64,000 nucleotides of DNA from Cristatella mucedo (Eukaryota; Bryozoa; Phylactolaemata; Cristatellidae): positions 4,943,501 to 5,007,500 of the forward strand of contig WPIO01000023.1 in the NCBI GenBank assembly GCA_009760855.2. The letters run 5' to 3'. Shown here piece after piece: positions 57,371 to 64,000 of the stretch. A program made the position numbers and the translations under genes. The notes beneath the pieces are model-generated. The model was not told where the DNA came from, searched no databases, and saw only the letters and a program-made list of their open reading frames with translations. The stretch's first letter is position 1. The number at the start of each line of letters is the position of its first letter.

Positions 57371-57423
57371 CATTTGCATAGCAGCATAAGATAATTTAAT
57401 TTGTCTCTTGAATTGACGGCACT
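57182..57423 (+). repeat. (AT)n tract flanked by a direct repeat of about 55 bp
   Basis: AATTCATTTGCATAGCAGCA through CTTGAATTGACGGCAC occurs at 57182-57236 and again at 57366-57422, with an (AT)n tract of about 66 bp (57300-57366) before the second copy. TTGACGGCACCGGTCTG is itself repeated in between. Confidence 0.85.
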
Positions 57424-57882
57424 TTAACAAACATAAAACTTGTTCTTCAAAGCAGTTGCTTTGTGCATATAAATCGTACGTCGTGTGCTTACGCATATTC
57501 GCTCATCAGTTTATATGACTCCCTTCCGGCCTACGTCAGGTGTCTATAACAAAAGAGATTGGGTTTTCTTAGGGTAGTGTTGGGCATCAAGCTGTGGCTT
57601 TGCAGCAGTTTGCTAGATTGTAATAGCAACGATTGCCCAGTGTTGCATAAATGTTCACGGTGCACCATGGGAGCCAACCGAGAGTGCTGTAGCCTCTTTA
57701 TTTAAAGCACAGCATTCTGGCGATGCATGCCCATATCCGTATTGAGGAGGTGCACTACTGACCAGAACGTTTTCGTCAAACAAACCTACTTAAAGTGCAC
57801 TAACCCATATCCTAATGTGGGCTTAAAATGTGTTTACATTCTGAGTGGGTGCATACTTATATCCGGAGCGATACACTCTCAC
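57424..57882. other. Unassigned intronic stretch
   Basis: No supported feature. Confidence 0.35.
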
Positions 57883-57935
57883 ACCCACGCACACACACAA
57901 ACGCACACACACAAACACACACACACACACACACC
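57883..57935 (+). repeat. (CA)n microsatellite
   Basis: Impure CACACA array. Confidence 0.9.
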
Positions 57936-58136
57936 TGTGAACAAAAATCCTCACGGGTCCGAGGTCCTGAATTTCACCGTTCTGATGGTGAGCTAGGACT
58001 TGATTTAGAGGCTGCTAAAGACACCACAGACTGAGCATTGCCGAGTTCAAAAGAGAAGGCCGCGGACTCGTGAACACCTATGTGACTACGCGCAGCGAGA
58101 AGCAGCAGCGTTAGCAGCTTGAGAATACGAATATAC

Positions 58137-58312
58137 CTAGATAGTAGGGCGGCCTCGGCCATGCGCACTGATATGTACTTCTTGCCGTTCCGATAGACGA
58201 TGGGAAGCCGGGCACCGTCTATGTGTTCGTATGAGAAACTCCGCTTGCGACTACTTCGATTATTGGACACCAGCTGTCGCCGCGGTCGGACAATATCCTC
58301 TTCTTCGGCCAT
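58137..58312 (-). CDS. Unrecognised gene, exon 1 (start codon)
   Basis: ATG at 58312 in a good context (GTTATGGCC) opens a frame of 58 codons plus two bases, ending at the donor CTAG/GTATAT. The split codon AG + A (exon 2) gives Arg59, so the joint reads AEAALLS-R-YPNVIPP. The peptide starts MAEEEDIVRPRR, has a basic stretch (SSRKRSFSYEH, about 20-30) that could be a nuclear signal, then GKKYISVRMAEAALLS (43-58), whose EAALL motif reappears twice in exon 2. This recurrence links two exons 14 kb apart. A CCAG just upstream (58321) could be an acceptor for an untranslated first exon. Confidence 0.65.
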
Positions 58313-58479
58313 AACGGTACCTGGCAAGTATCAAGGCACACTGATGGGGGCCGGGCAAACTAAATTGCACAAGAAGCAGCTATCGCATTGCCGTAGAAAT
58401 TAAGGCGGCAGCTACCCAGGCTTGCAGAAAGCTACATTAATTGACCAGTGCAAAGACCTATCGCTACATGCAGTCAAAA

Positions 58480-58800
58480 ATAATAAAGATAATAATAATG
58501 ATACATATTTAATAATAAATACTGTATAAAAATATTAAGTTTGTATAGCACCCTCAGAGAACTAAATCTCTTTCTAGGCACTATGCATACGCTGTAAAGG
58601 CTGCTGCCTGCTGTCAGTATGGCTAGTGACGACATGCACAGTGTCTGCATGCGTAAGCACACCAAGGACAATGCACGAGGACCCAGGAAATCCTGGGAGG
58701 AATAGATGCATTTTTAGCTTCTTTTTAATGCTTTTAATCATTTTAAAGTCAGGGAACGTCGTATCGCCAGGTAGAGAGTGAGTTACCCGCGCTTTGGCCA
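58480..58800 (-). mobile_element. LINE A 3-prime fragment, diverged
   Basis: The inverse tail GCACCCTCAGAGAACTAAAT and GGCTAGTGACGACATGCAC match the LINE A untranslated region. The minus-strand frame adds a weak match at KKKLKMHLFLPGFPGSS. Confidence 0.82.
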
Positions 58801-59564
58801 GGTATGTCTCGAGTCTGGTGCGACAGTCCGTCTTTACTATAAACCTCAACCGCTGCGCCAGCCACACAGCTTTCGCCATGCACAGCCAAAGCAAGTCGAG
58901 CTCGCGGCTCCGCAGCTCCGCAGAGAGGCAGCAGGCAGAAGCTAGGCAGAGTCGTAATGGCGAGGTGCAGGGTGCAGGCTGCAGCCGACTACAGTGCGGA
59001 GCATCTGAGCCCGACGCAGCCAGCGCCCGACGACTCTGCCAGCAGAGCCATTCAGTTCAGATGCCGCCAGCGCCAGCCATTCAGATGCAAGTAGGCAGTC
59101 AAGCGTGCCAATCCCGAGCAGGCAGCAAGCCCAAGTGCAGCCACTCTGATCAGCACAGCAGCAGTATGCTTTGCAATTGTCTACTGCACAATACGCCTCC
59201 ACCCTCTAACAGCCGGGGAGGGGGGCGAGAGGGTGGGCGTGGGGCAGTTCACCATTGCTGGCTATCTCCTCTCCCCAACCCAACTGAGCAGCTGCATGGG
59301 TCATTGGGTCATCGCTGCTGGCTGTCAGGGCAACGGCTTTCGGCTGCTGATAGAGGTTCAGAAGCAGAGTACAACAGCAGCTGCTTGTTACCGAGCAGAT
59401 CGGAAGTTGAGTTGATGCTGGCAAAAAGCATCGCTGACTACGAGCAATCTAAGCCTGAGCCATGAGGGCATAGAAAGTCTTTAATAGAGACCAGCGGCAG
59501 TCAAATACTAAGGTCTGTGCGAGAAGGCCAAAGCGCTAGCACATATAGTAATAGCATTGGCAAA
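58801..59564. other. GC-rich stretch upstream of exon 1
   Basis: CAG/GC-rich sequence gives a 223-codon plus-strand frame of Ser, Gln and Arg with no domain. It lies 0.5-1.2 kb upstream of exon 1 on the gene strand, so promoter or untranslated first-exon sequence is possible, but no core promoter motif is clear. Confidence 0.3.
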
Positions 59565-59645
59565 TGGTTTGGCTCAGTAGTAAAGGTGCTAGCCGCTGCC
59601 CCCCCCCCCCCCCCCCCCCCCGCCGAGTTCGAGGGGTCGGTCGAG
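59565..59645 (+). mobile_element. tRNA-like SINE head with a poly(C) insert
   Basis: GGTTTGGCTCAGTAGTAAAG (A-box region) and GTGCTAGCCGCTG are followed by about 22 C and then CCGAGTTCGAGGGG, a B-box-like sequence. The C run lies where the anticodon arm should end. No body or tail matching SINE-1 or SINE-2 follows. Confidence 0.5.
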
Positions 59646-60065
59646 TGGTGCTGATTGTGGAGCCAGTTCGGGTCGGTGAGTGATAGTGTAGCAGTATTAT
59701 AAGTTCATGTCCGACTAACTCAGCTGCCGAGATTGGCACTAACCCGAGTGGAGAGTGGCTTGACTACCGGAAGTGGCCACGAAACAAGTTAAGTGGGACA
59801 CGAACCACAATTAGCAAGTGGGAAGCACAAGGACGAACGAAAAACGCTAATCTCCACCATTAGCAACTGCTAATTCGGATTAGCAGTTTAGCAGCTGCAG
59901 TTCCACAAGCAACACAGGCGGTCAGCCGGCTTCGAAGCATCTATCATCACTCGGTGTTCACGGGCGATGCATGCAGTTTTCAGACCTAGCATGGCTACAC
60001 AGAACTCGAGAGATCTGGTGACCTTACCCTTTCGACTCGTACCAAATCCAGAGCTAATTGGGTTC
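59646..60065. other. Unassigned stretch
   Basis: A short inverted run around TTAGCAACTGCTAATTCGG (about 59860-59890) is the only notable item. Confidence 0.35.
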
Positions 60066-60155
60066 CATAATAATAATAATAATAATCCATTTGTAAGCGC
60101 CCTCAGAGAACTGAATCTCTTTCTAGAAACTTTACAGATGCTGCATATAAAGCAT
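60066..60155 (-). mobile_element. LINE A-type tail fragment
   Basis: An AATAATAAT run, then GCGCCCTCAGAGAACTGAAT. Confidence 0.85.
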
Positions 60156-60483
60156 TACCAAATGTTTGGGGGTAACATCGACAAGCAGCGGTATTGCAGA
60201 TAACGAATGATTAACTGCCGAGCAAAACTACTGCGCATGGATACAATCCATGCAGATTCCAGTTTCAATTGGCTCTGTCACTGGTGCATGGGCACTCCAT
60301 CTAATGCTCCATCTCTTGTCAGCCCCTTTTAAAAACCCTCTCGCGAGAACTGACATTGCCTGCACTGGAACGTCATGATCCTGTGGTAACTTCAAGTCAT
60401 GGTGCTGACGGTAGACAGATTGACAGATTTCCAGCGACTTGCTCCCACGGAGTGCACACGTTGTGACAGAGCACTCAAAAGAT
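60156..60483. other. Unassigned stretch
   Basis: No supported feature. Confidence 0.35.
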
Positions 60484-60644
60484 CTTAGCCGATTTAATAG
60501 CCTCAGTTGTATAGCAGGGGAACCGCCTTGTCGGCTATTCCCACTGGTTGCAGTTGGCAATAAAGGATCACTCAAGTGGAGGATTCGAACCCACGACCGA
60601 GGTCGTGAAGATCGAGTGGCTTACCCCTTGGGCTATATTACGGC
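60484..60644 (-). mobile_element. SINE-1-related copy
   Basis: On the minus strand: B box GGGTTCGAATCC, a shortened palindrome (CACGACCTCGGTCGTG), body and tail GCTATTAAATCGGCTAAG. The head (GGCCGTAATATAGCCC) differs from the main family, so this may be a subfamily. Confidence 0.8.
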
Positions 60645-60814
60645 CCAGTAACGAGCTGCCAAGCTTTGAGCAGCCGTCTCACGGCATCTCATCTTGCATC
60701 AATTGGTGCCGGCGAGGTGGCGGCACTTCGTGCAGTAACTGGTGGGCATTAAAAACTCGACCAGCTGGTATCCCCCCTACATACGTGTCAAAGTCGGGCC
60801 CCCTCCACCCTATG

Positions 60815-60895
60815 GTCATGTTTCACATACGTATGCATGTAAAGTGCCAAGAGAGAGAGATAACTTTTATAAGGGTGTTATATAAATTTATCGCT
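60815..60895 (+). mobile_element. Degenerate LINE A-type tail
   Basis: ATGTAAAGTGCCAAGAGAGA and GGGTGTTATATAAATTTAT resemble the tail with many changes. Confidence 0.5.
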
Positions 60896-61119
60896 TACCA
60901 TAACTCAACCGACCGGGGCTGCGAGCAGGCCTCGCCCTCTGCGCACAGGTCAGCCACGTGGGTGGTCCCGGCAGGCAGTAGCACAGAGGACCCAACGCCC
61001 ACCTACCTCAGTCTCGACTAGGGGATAATAAATAGCCTAAATCTGCGTCTCGGGATCCTGGGTGCGAATCGGCTGTGCAACTGCGATTTCATACGACCGT
61101 TCGGTGGGTACTGTCAGCC
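60896..61119. other. Unassigned stretch
   Basis: No supported feature. Confidence 0.35.
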
Positions 61120-63960
61120 TAATACACGTCAAACATGGATCTTCCGAAGCCGTTCGAGCCCTTCACAGGCGAGGTTGGGGGGGTAGCCGGGGCAGGGCGG
61201 CAGGAGGCGAATGGGACGAGTGCATGGCCTCTCTCCCTTCTCCTCCCTCCCCCCCCCCCCAGCTCCAGGAGCCCCTCCGAAGTTGACCAAGCAACGGTGA
61301 AGGACGCACGGACACGCCTCTGAGGACACCTCAGAGGCGTGTTCGCGAGTCACGAGGGCGTGTAGCCAGCCGCTCGGCCTCGCGAACGAACGCCCCTTCT
61401 CCCGAACGAACCCCCTTCTCCAGAACGTAGCCGCCGAGATGCGGTGTACCGGCGAGCGCCACGCGGGCTGCCGCCCGCATCACCGCCACCATCACTGCCG
61501 CCGCCACCACAAGGCCAATAAATTAGCCAGCACCGCCAGGCGGCTGGCGAGCCGGTGGATGGAGGCCCAGCGCTCGCGCAGGCAGCGGTGCAGCGGTACA
61601 GCGGTCCCGGGTCCGCCGCCGCCGCACATGAGGGCAGCGGCAGTCCACAAAAGACCTGCCGCGGTCGCTCGCTCGTCCTCCCACGGGATGGCGCGGGTGG
61701 GTTCCCGCGGTTGCGAGCCTCCCGACCAGCGAGCGAGCGCATGCGAGCCGCGACCGACAGCGCCCGACACTCCGGCGCGCCGGGCGCTGTCAGCGCGGCG
61801 GCGGCGGCGGCTCGATGGGGCGGCGGCGGTCTAATGAGCCGACGGCGGCGAGTTCGCGGCCGCGTAGCGTAGCTGCCGTCTCAGCCCGCCCGCCCGCCCG
61901 CCCGCCCGCCCACCGGCAACCTTTCGCGACCACGCGCGAGCTGCTGCCGCGAGCGAGACTCACTTCCGCCGCGAGGCGACCGGCGCCCGTCGGGTCGCCG
62001 CTCGCCTCGGCGCGCGCGCACGGGCGGTAGCGGGCGGGCGCGCGGCGGCGGCGGGGGGGGGGCGGACTGGGCTGGGGAGCCGGGTGCCCGCGCCGGCTCG
62101 CGGACGCCTGCGACACGAATGGCCGCGACCGACTAGATGCGCGACCGGGCACGAGACGGCAGAGCCGCCCCGCGCGCCGGTCGGAGGGCCGAGGTCGAGC
62201 GCTCGGGCGCCGCGCGCGAGCGGCGAAGGCGCGACTGCCAACCGGACGGCCAGGCGCTAGCGCTGGCTAGCCGAGCGGCGTAATACTTGCGGGGCTCGCG
62301 GCCCGCGGCACCGGGCCGCTGCTGGCGGCGGTAGAGATCGCGCGTGCGCCGCTGCTGGCGCGCCGAAGGCCTGACGGAAAGAGCTACACCGCGGCGGCGG
62401 CAGCGGCGGCGGGTCGCGTGGACTGGCATGCCGGACGCGCTCCCTCCCCCCCCCCACCTGCGCCGCTCGCTATTGGTCGGCTTTCCGGCCGGCCATCCTG
62501 CCGGCCGGCAGGCCGGCCGCCAACACGCTTGAGCGCGCCGACGTCGCCGTACGTGGCCGACGGCGTGAATGCGGGGGTGGTAGCGGCCGGAGGACGCGGC
62601 TGCCCGCACGCGCTAGCGATACGGCCGCCCGCCCGTCCGCCCGCCCGGACCCCGCTACGCGGCTCGATGATCGGGCGCAGTGTGCGGCCGGCGCGCGGCG
62701 GCACGACCGCACGCTCGCGGACGCAGCTGCGCGCGCGTGCGCGCAGCTTCGCAGGCGGCGACTCCGTACCTTAGCCCGCTGATGGCGCTGGCGCGTCTCA
62801 GCGGTGTGCGCGATAGCGAAGCTATCAGCAGCAGCCGAAGAATCGGTGAACTGCGAACTAAGAGCTCGAGAGAGCGTACGATGCCAGCAGCGTCTTCAGG
62901 GGGCGCTAGACGTCGGGACAACTGTCGGGCGCCGTTGTGCGCATCTAGACGCGGCACTGTGCGGCGGCCGGCAGGCCTTGCGGCTGCGCTGCGGTTTTGG
63001 TCGCCCGTCTTCCGGCGGGCTCGGTCGCGCCTGCGGTGGCCACTGCGGTTTGCCGCCCTGCCCCGCCGCTGCGCTCCGGGCCGCCGACGCCGACGTCCGG
63101 CGTCCAGTCCGCCGCCTGGGGTCGGCACCGGACGCATAATTGATGTCTCGCGCGCTCACGGCTGGCTGGTGATATTTCAGGCGCGCGCATGCCGGCGCCG
63201 CGAGAGCGTCCCGACGGCCTTCAAATGTCGCCCCACGGTGCAGCGCCGCACGCCGTGCGCGGCTCAGCTGCCACTGCCCGGCGTCTCGCGCGGCCTTCTG
63301 CTCGCCGGGACGACGCAGACGCGCGCCGCATGCAGCGCGCCGATCGATCGATCGCCGAGCGCCGCGGGCTGCTGAGCTGCGGAGCGGGCGAGGCTGTTCG
63401 AGCCGCGACGACGCGCAGCGGACGGCGAGCCTGCTCTCTCCTGTCACCTCGCTATCGTGCTCCAAGCTGACGCGGTTACTCAAGAGAGCGCCGCGCACCT
63501 TTCGGCGACGCTGTCGCCGACTTGGCTCCTCGGCAGTGGCTCATCCAGCGGCCGCGTTACTGCAGACCGCCGGCGACTGCCGACCTTCTAGCGAGTGCGT
63601 CCATTAGGCGCCGCGAGCGGCGCGCCGTAGTCGGCTGCCGCGAGCGAGCGGGCCGGGCGCCCCGAACGCGCGCTTCCGCGCGCTTCGCCGCGCGGACGTC
63701 CGGCGCCATTCCGTCTGCTAGCAGCCGAGTGCGGAAGGTGGCGCACGCGAGCGCGGGTGCTGATGCCAAGCTTAGGCGGCGCAAAAAAATGCGCACGAGG
63801 CAAAATAAAATATCCGCCGCAGTCCGCGTGTAAACAAACGATTGCAAAGCATCCGCGGCGGCGTTCGCGGCGCTGTACGCGAGCGGCGGCCGCGCTGCTG
63901 CGTACGCGGCGATGAAGAACGGCTGGCAGCGACGGATCGCCGCCGACGACGACGCGCCTT
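61120..63960. promoter_or_regulatory. Large CpG island (right edge)
   Basis: About 2.8 kb of extreme GC and CpG density, with (CCCG)n at about 61888-61911, CCGGCC-rich palindromic sequence at about 62485-62520 and G runs near 62056-62064. Open frames occur in all six frames because stops are depleted; no protein family is visible in any of them. Such islands usually mark promoters. It lies 2.8 kb upstream of exon 1 of the minus-strand gene and could hold its untranslated first exon, but a gene beyond the window edge could equally own it. Confidence 0.6.
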
Positions 63961-64000
63961 CATAGTTCGATAGTTCCTTCGAGTTCTTGTTTTTTGGCGA

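Noticed and set aside
58794-59465. 223-codon plus-strand frame upstream of exon 1
   Set aside because: Low-complexity Ser/Gln/Arg composition from CAG/GC-rich DNA; it starts inside LINE sequence.
61062-63963. Many overlapping 60-231 codon frames in the right CpG island
   Set aside because: Stop codons are rare in sequence this GC-rich; no frame shows a domain or is favoured over the others.

Overview
The window is animal nuclear DNA from a genome with large introns, CpG-rich islands, long dinucleotide microsatellites, several families of CR1/L2-like LINE fragments and tRNA-derived SINEs with polymerase III A and B boxes. This mix suggests an invertebrate metazoan. I cannot name the species; an arthropod, or another invertebrate with a large genome, would fit. 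There are no operons, no rRNA genes, no intact tRNA genes and no CRISPR array.

The main host-gene signal is on the minus strand. Five coding exons (58312-58137, 43913-43162, 37375-37138, 32791-32080, 30789-30292) each have usable splice sites and join without breaking frame into a 791-residue protein I do not recognise. Its N-terminal half carries a duplicated module (an EAA-hydrophobic-LN motif followed by a VVxLPxxxD segment). A sixth phase-compatible segment (35530-35392) ends in a stop, so the locus could instead be two adjacent genes or use an alternative last exon. The introns (14.2, 5.8, 4.3 and 1.3 kb) are full of decayed LINEs and SINEs. CpG-rich islands lie at both ends of the window (about 60-1150 and 61120-63960); the right one is a candidate upstream regulatory region for the minus-strand gene.

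The rest is mostly mobile DNA. At 3315-7363 there is a 4-kb foldback structure: two inverted arms around a spacer of about 1.1 kb, all made of degenerate units of about 175 bp. At 7902-9557 one SINE copy is split by a 1.08-kb insertion with a 12-bp flanking duplication, and split again by a solo LTR with a perfect 5-bp target-site duplication. A second solo LTR of the same family sits in a LINE at 26640-26911. A hAT-like non-autonomous element with an 8-bp duplication interrupts another LINE at 49114-49695. Two LINE groups (A with an (ATT)n tail, B with a TACAT-type tail) and two SINE groups recur throughout. SINE-2 shares the LINE A 3-prime tail, which suggests it uses LINE A machinery.

All boundaries were read by eye. 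Repeat ends are good to a few bases where a target-site duplication is stated and to tens of bases elsewhere. The exon model rests on splice consensus and phase, with no transcript or homology support.
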